Shown piece by piece: positions 16,238 to 24,422 of a stretch of DNA of 33,581 bases. This stretch comes from Phaeovulum veldkampii DSM 11550 (GTDB lineage: Bacteria; Pseudomonadota; Alphaproteobacteria; Rhodobacterales; Rhodobacteraceae). The DNA is taken from the NCBI RefSeq assembly GCF_003034995.1, contig NZ_PZKF01000031.1:1-33581 (forward strand), written 5' to 3'. The notes below the pieces were generated by a model. It saw only the letters and a list, made by a program, of their open reading frames with translations, ran no database searches and was not told the origin of the DNA. The translations under genes were made by a program, and so were the position numbers. How positions within the stretch are numbered: position 1 is the first letter of the stretch; each line of letters opens with the position of its first letter.

Positions 16238-16894
16238 ATGACCAAGGCGCGCAAGATCCCCACGCATGAGCTGACCTATGCCGCGCTGTCGGACATGGTG
16301 CTGTTTGGTCATCTGGCGCCGGGGCAGCCGGTCACCATTCAGGGCCTTGTGCGCGATCTGGGCGCGGGCATGACCCCGGTGCGCGAGGCGATCCGGCGGC
16401 TGTCGTCGCAGGGCGCGCTGAAGCCGCAGGGCAACCGCCGGGTGGTGGTGCCCCGGCTGGGGCTGGCCGATCTGGACCAACTGGCCTTTGCCCGCCTGAC
16501 GATCGAGCCGAAGCTGGCGGAACTGGCGCTGCCTGGGCTGACGCCCGAGGCAGTCGCGGTGCTGCGGGCGCTGGATGGCGCGGTCGATGCCGCCATCGCG
16601 GCGGGTGATGTGCCCGGCTATCTGGAGGCCAATCACCGCTTTCACTTTATGCTCTATTCGGCCTCGGGGGCGCAGGTTCTGGTCGATATCGCGCGGTCGC
16701 TGTGGCTGCGGTTCGGCCCGTCGCTGCGGGTGGTCTGTGGTGCCGCCGATACCGCCGCGCTGCCCGACCGGCACGGCGAGGCGCTGGCCGCGCTGGAGAC
16801 GGGCGACGCCACGGCGCTGGCGCGCGCCATCGGCAACGACATCGCGCAGGGCATCAATCAGGTGCGTGCGGCGCTGCTGGCGGGCGCGATCTGA
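16238..16894 (+). CDS. GntR-family transcriptional regulator, FCD (FadR) type
   Basis: The 218-residue protein has an N-terminal winged helix of GntR type (LTYAALSDMVLFGHLAPGQ, then MTPVREAIRRLSSQGAL, about residues 8-60). The C-terminal all-helical FCD effector domain includes the metal or ligand-binding histidine region EANHRFHFMLY and the later DRHGEALAALETGD. FCD regulators respond to carboxylates and similar metabolites. It lies directly upstream of an omega-aminotransferase gene on the same strand, with a 14-bp palindrome in the gap, so it most likely regulates that gene. The ribosome site at 16238 is weak (GTGGGCAGC). Confidence 0.9.
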   Translation: MTKARKIPTHELTYAALSDMVLFGHLAPGQPVTIQGLVRDLGAGMTPVREAIRRLSSQGALKPQGNRRVVVPRLGLADLDQLAFARLTIEPKLAELALPGLTPEAVAVLRALDGAVDAAIAAGDVPGYLEANHRFHFMLYSASGAQVLVDIARSLWLRFGPSLRVVCGAADTAALPDRHGEALAALETGDATALARAIGNDIAQGINQVRAALLAGAI

Positions 16895-16895
16895 A

Positions 16896-16909
16896 AATTT
16901 GATCAAATT
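16896..16909. promoter_or_regulatory. 14-bp perfect palindrome, candidate GntR operator
   Basis: AATTTGATCAAATT is a perfect inverted repeat that begins two bases after the regulator stop codon and ends four bases before the -35 box of the following promoter. The AT-rich symmetric site is conspicuous in this GC-rich region. Its core TTTGATCAAA resembles the short dyads recognised by FCD-type GntR regulators. Confidence 0.6.
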
Positions 16910-16912
16910 GCG

Positions 16913-16940
16913 TTGACAGCCCTCATGCCCCGCCTATGCT
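16913..16940 (+). promoter_or_regulatory. Sigma-70-type promoter of aminotransferase gene
   Basis: TTGACA at 16913-16918 and TATGCT at 16935-16940 are separated by 16 bases, close to the consensus. This would start transcription about 40 bases before the aminotransferase ATG at 16987. A regulator bound at the palindrome just upstream would touch the -35 region, so either repression or activation is possible. Confidence 0.65.
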
Positions 16941-16986
16941 GGGCCATCCCCGCGCGCCCTGCGCGCGCAAAACCTGCGAGACCGCG

Positions 16987-18372
16987 ATGACCCTGATCAC
17001 CAACCACCTGCCCACCGCCGAGTTGCAGGCTCTGGACGCCGCCCATCACATGCATCCCTTTACCACCGGGGCCGAACTGGCCGCCAAGGGCGCGCGGGTC
17101 ATCACCCGCGCCAGGGGCGTCTGGCTGACCGATTCCGAGGGGCAGGAAATTCTGGATGCCATGGCGGGGCTGTGGTGCGTGAACGTGGGCTATGGCCGCA
17201 AGGATCTGGCCGCCGTCGCCGCCCGCCAGATCGAAGAACTGACCTATTACAACACCTTTTTCCAGACCACCCATGTGCCCGCCATCGCACTGGCGGCCAA
17301 GCTTGCCGAACTGGCGCCGGGCGACCTGAACCATGTGTTCTTTGCCGGCTCCGGGTCTGAGGCGAACGACACCAACATCCGCATGGTGCGCCATTACTGG
17401 GCGATGAAGGGCAAGCCGGAAAAGACCGTCATCATCAGCCGCAAGAACGGCTATCACGGCTCGACCATGGGCGGCGCCAGCCTGGGCGGCATGGCGGGGA
17501 TGCACGCGCAGGGCGGGCTGCCCATTCCCGGCATCGTGCATATCGACCAGCCGCACTGGTATGCCGAGGGCGGCGACATGACGCCCGAAGACTTTGGCCT
17601 GGCCCGCGCCCGCCAGTTGGAGGAAAAGATCCTCGAACTGGGCGAAGACAAGGTCGCGGCCTTTATAGGCGAGCCCATTCAGGGCGCCGGTGGGGTGATC
17701 GTGCCGCCCGCCACCTACTGGCCCGAGATTCAGCGCATCTGCGACAAATACCAAATCCTGCTGATCGCCGACGAGGTTATCACCGGGTTTGGCCGCACCG
17801 GCAACTGGTTCGGCAGCCAGACCGTCGGCATCCGGCCCCATATCATGACCATCGCCAAGGGGCTGTCGTCGGGCTATGTGCCGATCGGCGGCTCGATCGT
17901 CTGCGACGAGGTGGCCGAGGTGATCGGCTCGGGCGAGTTCAACCACGGTTACACCTATTCCGGCCATCCGGTCGCCGCCGCCGTGGCGCTGGCCAACCTT
18001 CAGATCTTGCAGGATGAAAAGATCGTCGATCACGTCCGCGATGTGGCCCACCCCTATCTGGCCGAGAAATGGCAGGCCCTGACCGATCACCCGCTGGTGG
18101 GCGAGGCTCAACTGGTCGGGCTGATGGGTTCCGTCGCGCTGACGCCCGACAAGGCGCGCCGCACCGCCTTTGCCGAACCTGGCGCGGTAGGCTATCGCTG
18201 CCGCGAGCGGTGCTTTGCCAACAATCTGGTGATGCGCCATGTCGGCGACCGCATGATCATTTCGCCGCCGCTGGTGATCCGCCCCGAGGACATCGACGTG
18301 CTGATCGCGCGTGCGCGCAAATCGCTGGATGAAACCTATACCGCGCTGAAAGCCGACGGGCTGGTGGGCTGA
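16987..18372 (+). CDS. Class III PLP aminotransferase (omega-amino acid or polyamine:pyruvate type)
   Basis: The 461-residue enzyme shows class III aminotransferase features: the N-terminal HHMHPFTTGAELAAKGARVI stretch, AGLWCVNVGYGRKDLA, the PLP phosphate-binding FAGSGSEANDTNIRMVRHYW, LLIADEVITGFGRTG with the ring-contacting Asp, and the Schiff-base Lys291 in TIAKGLSSGYVPIGG. This subgroup moves an amino group from an omega-amine such as beta-alanine, putrescine, taurine or an aromatic amine to pyruvate. The sequence alone does not choose among these. It has its own promoter and probably its own GntR regulator immediately upstream. A strong hairpin follows the stop, so it is likely transcribed alone. 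Confidence 0.92.
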   Translation: MTLITNHLPTAELQALDAAHHMHPFTTGAELAAKGARVITRARGVWLTDSEGQEILDAMAGLWCVNVGYGRKDLAAVAARQIEELTYYNTFFQTTHVPAIALAAKLAELAPGDLNHVFFAGSGSEANDTNIRMVRHYWAMKGKPEKTVIISRKNGYHGSTMGGASLGGMAGMHAQGGLPIPGIVHIDQPHWYAEGGDMTPEDFGLARARQLEEKILELGEDKVAAFIGEPIQGAGGVIVPPATYWPEIQRICDKYQILLIADEVITGFGRTGNWFGSQTVGIRPHIMTIAKGLSSGYVPIGGSIVCDEVAEVIGSGEFNHGYTYSGHPVAAAVALANLQILQDEKIVDHVRDVAHPYLAEKWQALTDHPLVGEAQLVGLMGSVALTPDKARRTAFAEPGAVGYRCRERCFANNLVMRHVGDRMIISPPLVIRPEDIDVLIARARKSLDETYTALKADGLVG

Positions 18373-18394
18373 CCGCCGGGCGCTGTTTGAAGTC

Positions 18395-18423
18395 ATCGGC
18401 CGGGGTCTGGCGCCCCGGCCGAT
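18395..18423 (+). terminator. Strong hairpin after the aminotransferase gene
   Basis: ATCGGCCGGGG (18395-18405) pairs perfectly with CCCCGGCCGAT (18413-18423) around a seven-base loop, 22 bases after the stop. Only a short TTG follows instead of a T run, but stem length and position make this a probable terminator. It would separate the aminotransferase from the nif island. Confidence 0.65.
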
Positions 18424-18478
18424 TGATTCGAAGGCCGGTTTTCATCTCGCGTGCGCAATGGCGCGCGGGGTAGATAGT

Positions 18479-18494
18479 CTGCACAAAATTGCAG
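18479..18494. promoter_or_regulatory. Inverted repeat upstream of nifA, candidate activator site
   Basis: CTGCA-CAAAAT-TGCAG lies about 65 bases before the annotated nifA start. The TGCAC...TGCA half-sites recall NtrC-type binding sites, and nifA in related bacteria is under NtrC control. No matching -24/-12 promoter was found downstream, so the link with NtrC is a guess. The 18424-18558 gap holds no other clear signal. Confidence 0.35.
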
Positions 18495-18558
18495 CGCGAC
18501 AAAAACAACAGCCCCGCCAGGTGGCGGCCGGCTGCCGATTTACGGTCACGGTGCCGCG

Positions 18559-20415
<1,857 letters not shown>

Positions 20416-20429
20416 TCTCAACGGTTGAG

Positions 20430-20459
20430 CCGCCCCCTGCCCACACGCGGCGGGGGCGG
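20430..20459 (+). terminator. Terminator-like hairpin after nifA
   Basis: Perfect 8-bp arms (CCGCCCCC at 20430-20437, GGGGGCGG at 20452-20459) with a 14-base loop are followed by GTTT, 14 bases after the nifA stop. This suggests that nifA and the nifB operon are separate units, in line with the sigma-54 promoter just downstream. Confidence 0.55.
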
Positions 20460-20482
20460 GTTTCCGACACCGCCCCCCGCTT

Positions 20483-20498
20483 TGTCGGCTTTGCGACC
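20483..20498. promoter_or_regulatory. Probable NifA upstream activator site of nifB
   Basis: TGT-N10-ACC at 20483-20498 differs by one base from the NifA consensus TGT-N10-ACA. It lies inside a GTCG-N6-CGAC dyad about 50 bases upstream of the -24 element. The spacing is shorter than the classical 80-150 bases, which lowers confidence. Confidence 0.4.
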
Positions 20499-20550
20499 CT
20501 CGGGCCGCGAAACTTGCCCCAAAACCCCTTGCTTTACGACATCCGGCGGT

Positions 20551-20566
20551 TGGCACGCTTCTTGCT
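20551..20566 (+). promoter_or_regulatory. Sigma-54 (-24/-12) promoter of the nifB operon
   Basis: TGGCACGCTTCTTGCT fits the RpoN consensus TGGCAC-N5-TTGCW, with the invariant GG at 20552-20553 and GC at 20564-20565. Transcription should begin near 20577, about 25 bases before the nifB ATG. It would be read by the RpoN encoded downstream and activated by NifA encoded just upstream. Confidence 0.9.
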
Positions 20567-20601
20567 TCTGTCTTTCCAGCGATCAGAGGAAAGGGCCGGA
20601 C

Positions 20602-22092
20602 ATGGCGGGCAACATCATCTCACTGGGCGGGCTGCAGGTTGCGTCGCGCGATGATTTGGGCAAGGCGCTGGGCGCGGGTTCTGCGGGGGGCTGCGCGTCG
20701 TCCGGTTGCGGGTCAACCGCGGGCCCGGCCGACATGGATCCGGCCACCTGGGCCAAGGTCAAGGATCACCCCTGCTATTCCGAAGAGGCGCATCACTATT
20801 TTGCCCGGATGCATGTGGCGGTGGCGCCCGCCTGCAACATCCAGTGCAACTACTGCAACCGCAAATACGACTGTTCCAACGAAAGCCGCCCCGGCGTGGT
20901 GTCGGAACGGCTCACGCCCGATCAGGCAGCGCGCAAGGTGCTGGCGGTGGCGGCGGCGGTGCCGCAACTGTCGGTGCTGGGTATCGCCGGGCCGGGCGAT
21001 GCGGCCTTCGACTGGAAACGAACCAAGGCCACCTTTGATCTGGTGCAGGCGCGCCTGCCTGACATCAAGCTGTGCCTGTCGTCGAACGGGCTGGCGCTGC
21101 CCGACCATGTCGAGGAACTGGTGGCGATGCGGGTGGACCATGTCACCATCACCATCAACACGCTGGACCCCGAGGTGGGCGCGCAGATCTATCCGTGGAT
21201 CTATTTCCGCGGCGCGCGCCTGACCGGGGTCGAGGCTTCGCGCATCCTGATCGAGCGGCAGATGCAAAGCCTTGATCTGCTGGTGGCGCGCGGGATTCTG
21301 GTCAAGGTCAATTCGGTCCTGATCCCTGGCATCAACGATGCGGGCATGATCGAACTGAACAAGGTGGTCAAGGCCAGGGGCGCCTTTCTGCACAACATCA
21401 TGCCGCTGATCTCGGACCCGGCGCATGGCACGCATTTCGGCCTGACCGGCCAGCGCGGGCCGACCGCGGCCGAGCTTCAGGCGGTGCAGGAGGCTTGCGC
21501 GGGCGGTGCCAACCTGATGCGCCATTGCCGCCAGTGCCGCGCCGATGCGGTGGGCATGCTGGGTGAGGACCGCGGGCAGGAGTTCACGCTGGACAAGCTG
21601 CCCGAGACGGTCGAGGACGCCCCCGAGGCGCGCGCCGCCTGGCGCGCCTGGGTCGCGCGCGAACGCGAAGATCGGCGCGAGGCAAGCGCCGCCGCCGCTG
21701 CCCTGCTGCCCGCCGCCCTGCAGCCTGCCGCACCGCCGATGCTGGTGGCGGTGGCCACCCGCGGCGGTGGCCGGATCAACCAGCATTTCGGCCATGCGAC
21801 CGAGTTTCAGGTCTATCAGGTCGATACCGCCGGGGTGCGCTTTGTCACCCACCGCCGTGCCGACAACTATTGCCTGGACGGCCACGGCGAAGACGACCGC
21901 TTGGCCGAGATCATCCGCACGCTGGAAGGTGTGCCGGTGGTGCTGTGTTCGCGCATTGGCGAGGCGCCACGCGCGCGGCTGGCCAGCGCCGGCATCGAGG
22001 TGATCGACGCCCACGCCGAAGACTACATCGAAGCCGCCATTTCGGCTGTTTATGCCACCCGCAACCCCCAAAGCGGTGCCCTTACCGCCTGA
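20602..22092 (+). CDS. nifB: NifB, FeMo-cofactor precursor (NifB-co) synthase
   Basis: The 496-residue protein is a radical-SAM enzyme with the cluster motif CNIQCNYC (Cys78, Cys82, Cys85). It fuses [4Fe-4S] units and inserts carbide to form NifB-co, the core of FeMo-co. The N-terminal Cys-rich region (GGCASSGCG, Cys31 and Cys36) and later cysteines (MRHCRQCRADAVG) include probable ligands for the additional clusters. Residues from about 380 to the end form a NifX/NafY-like domain (VAVATRGGGRINQHFGHATEF), the usual C-terminal fusion in proteobacterial NifB. The ATG at 20602 follows GAGGAAAGG. It is the first gene of the operon behind the sigma-54 promoter, with fdxN starting 27 bases after its stop. 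Confidence 0.97.
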   Translation: MAGNIISLGGLQVASRDDLGKALGAGSAGGCASSGCGSTAGPADMDPATWAKVKDHPCYSEEAHHYFARMHVAVAPACNIQCNYCNRKYDCSNESRPGVVSERLTPDQAARKVLAVAAAVPQLSVLGIAGPGDAAFDWKRTKATFDLVQARLPDIKLCLSSNGLALPDHVEELVAMRVDHVTITINTLDPEVGAQIYPWIYFRGARLTGVEASRILIERQMQSLDLLVARGILVKVNSVLIPGINDAGMIELNKVVKARGAFLHNIMPLISDPAHGTHFGLTGQRGPTAAELQAVQEACAGGANLMRHCRQCRADAVGMLGEDRGQEFTLDKLPETVEDAPEARAAWRAWVAREREDRREASAAAAALLPAALQPAAPPMLVAVATRGGGRINQHFGHATEFQVYQVDTAGVRFVTHRRADNYCLDGHGEDDRLAEIIRTLEGVPVVLCSRIGEAPRARLASAGIEVIDAHAEDYIEAAISAVYATRNPQSGALTA

Positions 22093-22119
22093 CCTTTCCA
22101 AAGCCAACAGGAGTTAGCC

Positions 22120-22308
22120 ATGGCCTACAAGATCGTCACTTCGTCCTGCACCGTTTGCGGTGCCTGCGAATTCGAATGCCCCAATGCCGCGATCCGGTTC
22201 AAGAACGATACCTATGTGATCGACGCTGCGAAATGCACCGAATGCGATGGCGATGCGCCCAAATGCGCCGCCGTCTGCCCGGTGCCGAAAACCTGCATCC
22301 CGGCTTGA
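22120..22308 (+). CDS. fdxN: FdxN-type 2[4Fe-4S] ferredoxin
   Basis: This is a 62-residue bacterial-type ferredoxin. The first cluster motif is [12 protein letters not shown] (Cys10, 13, 16, 20). The second has an extended spacing (Cys39, Cys42, Cys49, Cys53), as in nif-linked FdxN proteins, and Cys59 is extra. AGGAG precedes the ATG. Downstream of nifB such ferredoxins carry low-potential electrons to nitrogenase reductase or support NifB in cofactor synthesis. The place in this operon makes the NifB-supporting role likely, but both are possible. Confidence 0.94.
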   Translation: MAYKIVTSSCTVCGACEFECPNAAIRFKNDTYVIDAAKCTECDGDAPKCAAVCPVPKTCIPA

Positions 22309-22311
22309 TCC

Positions 22312-23088
22312 ATGCCCGAAGGCCCGGCCCCGCTGGACTGGCAGGGCGCGGCAATCGCCTGCGCCGACTGCCGGTTTCACGCCCGCCTTGCGGCGGGTGC
22401 CTGCGGACAAGGCTGGGCCTGCGTGCAGGACCGCTATTTCAAACGCATCGAACGGTTCTTTCTGCTCAATCCTGATCTGGCGGATGACTGCCTGACCCAT
22501 CCGCATTTCGAGGTGCGCGCGCAGGCTGCCCGCACCGCCACGCTGTTCCGGCTGCCGCCGCTGCTGGAAGACGCCGATCCTGCGGTGCGTGCGGTTGCGG
22601 TGCTGCGGCTGCCTGCGGCGGCGGCGCGGCGGCTGATGCGCGACCCGGACCGTGCGGTGCGGGTCGCGGTGGCGCACCGGCTGCCGCCGGGCGATCTGCA
22701 CCCGATTTTGGCCGATGCCGACCCCTATGTGCGCCTTGTGGCCGCGGGCCGGGCCGATCCGGGGGTGTTGGCGCTGTTGATGCACGACCCCGACCCCGGA
22801 ATCCGCAAGCTGGTGGCCGAGCGGATCGCGCCCGAGGCGTTGGCCCGCTTTTTGCCCGACCCCGAGCCGCTGGTGCGTCGCGCCGCCGCGCGGCGGATCG
22901 TGCCCGAGGGTTTGCCGGGCTTTGCCCGCGACGTCGATATCCGCGTGCGGCACGCAGTGGCCGAGCGCGCCCCGGCTGATCTGGCGCGTGCGCTGCAAGC
23001 TGACCCTGAACCCCTGATCCGCGAGGCCGCCGCGCAGCGGCTGGCCGCGCTTGCAACCCGAAAGGATGCCGATGATGTCACCCGATGA
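22312..23088 (+). CDS. LRV (leucine-rich variant) Fe-S repeat protein, nif-linked
   Basis: The 258-residue protein begins with a small cysteine domain, Cys17-X2-Cys20-X10-Cys31-X5-Cys37, which in the family binds a [4Fe-4S] cluster. From about residue 60 to 245 there are repeated helical units of roughly 23 residues of the type DPDRAVRVAVAHRL and DPEPLVRRAAARRI, the LRV repeat that forms a right-handed superhelix. The Azotobacter LRV protein, also encoded behind nifB and a ferredoxin, is the type member; its function is not known. The ATG lies three bases after the fdxN stop and the 3' end overlaps nifZ, so the gene is well embedded in the operon. A docking or assembly role in cofactor synthesis is a guess. 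Confidence 0.9.
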   Translation: MPEGPAPLDWQGAAIACADCRFHARLAAGACGQGWACVQDRYFKRIERFFLLNPDLADDCLTHPHFEVRAQAARTATLFRLPPLLEDADPAVRAVAVLRLPAAAARRLMRDPDRAVRVAVAHRLPPGDLHPILADADPYVRLVAAGRADPGVLALLMHDPDPGIRKLVAERIAPEALARFLPDPEPLVRRAAARRIVPEGLPGFARDVDIRVRHAVAERAPADLARALQADPEPLIREAAAQRLAALATRKDADDVTR

Positions 23089-23347
23089 CCAACCGATCGA
23101 GATTTATGCGCCGCCGGTCTATATGCCCGGCGACAAGGTCCGCTCGCGCCTGACGATCCGCAACGACGGCACCATGTGGGGGGTCGAGATCGGCGAGATT
23201 GTCGTGCGCAAAGGGGATGTGGGCTATGTCCGCGACATCGGCACCTATCTGCAACAATTCTACATCTATGCGGTCGATTTCATCGACCGTGGCACTGTGG
23301 TCGGGATGCGGGCGCGCGAACTGACCGAACCGGAGGGCGTGCAATGA
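23072..23347 (+). CDS. nifZ: NifZ, nitrogenase P-cluster maturation protein
   Basis: The 91-residue protein has the NifZ core: PPVYMPGDKVRSRLTIRNDG, then GEIVVRKGDVGYVRDIGTYL and FIDRGTVVGMRARELT. NifZ assists formation of the second P-cluster in the MoFe protein. The start is one of several close ATGs. AAAGGA at 23061-23066 favours 23072 or 23075 over 23066. The 5' end overlaps the LRV gene and the stop overlaps the nifT start, so expression is coupled throughout. The length is short but normal for alphaproteobacterial NifZ. Confidence 0.92.
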   Translation: MMSPDDQPIEIYAPPVYMPGDKVRSRLTIRNDGTMWGVEIGEIVVRKGDVGYVRDIGTYLQQFYIYAVDFIDRGTVVGMRARELTEPEGVQ

Positions 23348-23559
23348 AGGTGATGATCCGTCAGACCCCGAAAGGGCTTGAGGCTTATGTGGCCAAGAAA
23401 GACCTTGAAGAGATGATCGTGGAAACCGAAACCCCGGCGATCTGGGGCGGCTGGGCGCGGCTGTCGAATGGCTGGGTGCTGGACCTGCCCGCCTTTGACA
23501 CGCCTCCCAAGCTGCCGATCACCGTCGAGGCGCGCAAACACCCCGAAGCGGAGGGCTGA
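23344..23559 (+). CDS. nifT: NifT (FixU) small nif-operon protein
   Basis: The 71-residue protein matches the NifT/FixU family: MKVMIRQTPKGLEAYVAKKD at the start, EIWGGW-like TPAIWGGWARLSNGW in the middle and LPITVEARKHP at the end. The family is conserved in nif operons, but no biochemical role is established and mutants usually have no strong phenotype. Its ATG overlaps the nifZ stop codon (ATGA), and the next gene starts three bases after its own stop. Confidence 0.9.
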   Translation: MKVMIRQTPKGLEAYVAKKDLEEMIVETETPAIWGGWARLSNGWVLDLPAFDTPPKLPITVEARKHPEAEG

Positions 23560-23562
23560 GCG

Positions 23563-24402
23563 GTGGAAGATGCAGCACGCCTGCGCGCGGCGCTGGCTGA
23601 GGTGGCCGCCGGGCGGCTGGTTCCCTATCTGGGGCCTGCGGTTTCGGCGCTGGGGGCAGGCGGCGGGCCAGCCTCGCCCGAGGCGCTGTGCGCCCTGATC
23701 GAGGCGCAGGTGCGCCCGCCCAAACGGGCCGCAGGCAACCTGTGGGCGGTGGCGCAATATGTCGAAAGCCGCCGCTTCCGGGCGACACTGGAAAAGATCG
23801 TGCGTCAGGCCTTTGCCGCCCCCGCAGGCCCGAACCCGGTGTTTGACTGGCTGGCGCGGCTGCGCCCGCCGATGGTGGTGGATGTCTGGTATGACGGCGG
23901 TCTGATCGCGGCCTACCGGGCGGCGGGCGGGTCGGCAGACTGGGGCTGGGTTCAGGGTGTCAGCCGCAATGGCGAATGGGATGAAATCTGGTTTCGCAGC
24001 TATGATGCCACCAGCGCCCTGCGCCCCGGCGGTGCTGACCCGGCCTGGCCCAGCCTGATCTACAAGCCGCATGGTCTGGCAGCCGAGGGCACCTCGTTCC
24101 TGATGTCGGATTCCGACTATGTCGAGGTTCTGACCGAAATCGACATCCAGTCCCCGATCCCCGATGCGGTGCAGGCCCGGCGCGGCGGGCGCGGGTTCCT
24201 GTTTCTGGGCTGCCGGTTTGACGATCAGATGTTGCGCACCTTTGCCCGCCAGATCACCAAACGCTCGGGCGGGGGTCATGTGGCGGTGATCGAGGGGCCG
24301 CTGACGCGGATGGAAGGGCTGTTTCTGGAAGAACTGGGCATCACCCGGCTTGATCTGCCGTTGTCGGCCGTTGTGGCACAACTGGCGGAGGCCGCGGCCT
24401 GA
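23563..24402 (+). CDS. SIR2-like NAD-binding-fold protein in the nif operon
   Basis: The 279-residue protein starts with GTG at 23563, three bases after nifT, with GGAGGG about seven bases upstream. The N-terminal LVPYLGPAVSALGAGGG (about 19-35) resembles the nucleotide-binding loop of SIR2-like domains. The RFDDQMLRTFARQI and LFLGCRFDD segment near 220-235 resembles the second half of that fold, and KPHG (Lys-Pro-His-Gly near 168) resembles the catalytic-histidine region. No zinc-binding cysteine pairs are present, so it is not a classical sirtuin. It is the last gene of the nifB operon and converges on rpoN. Proteins of this kind occur in other nif clusters, but no function is established. 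NAD hydrolysis, deacylation or simple NAD(H) sensing are all possible. Confidence 0.75.
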   Translation: MEDAARLRAALAEVAAGRLVPYLGPAVSALGAGGGPASPEALCALIEAQVRPPKRAAGNLWAVAQYVESRRFRATLEKIVRQAFAAPAGPNPVFDWLARLRPPMVVDVWYDGGLIAAYRAAGGSADWGWVQGVSRNGEWDEIWFRSYDATSALRPGGADPAWPSLIYKPHGLAAEGTSFLMSDSDYVEVLTEIDIQSPIPDAVQARRGGRGFLFLGCRFDDQMLRTFARQITKRSGGGHVAVIEGPLTRMEGLFLEELGITRLDLPLSAVVAQLAEAAA

Positions 24403-24405
24403 GGG

Positions 24406-24422
24406 GGCGCGGCTAGCGCGCC
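24406..24422. terminator. Short hairpin between convergent SIR2-like gene and rpoN
   Basis: GGCGCG (24406-24411) and CGCGCC (24417-24422) form a perfect 6-bp stem with a five-base loop that contains the rpoN stop codon. The two operons end only 10 bases apart, so this dyad could be the common end point. It has no T run in either direction. Confidence 0.35.

Noticed and set aside
16903-18396. 497-residue minus-strand open frame opposite the aminotransferase
   Set aside because: Antisense shadow of the class III aminotransferase; no recognisable domain.
20425-20601. Longer nifB starting before the sigma-54 promoter
   Set aside because: The extension would place the -24/-12 promoter and a hairpin inside the gene; the ATG at 20602 has a ribosome site and the usual N terminus.
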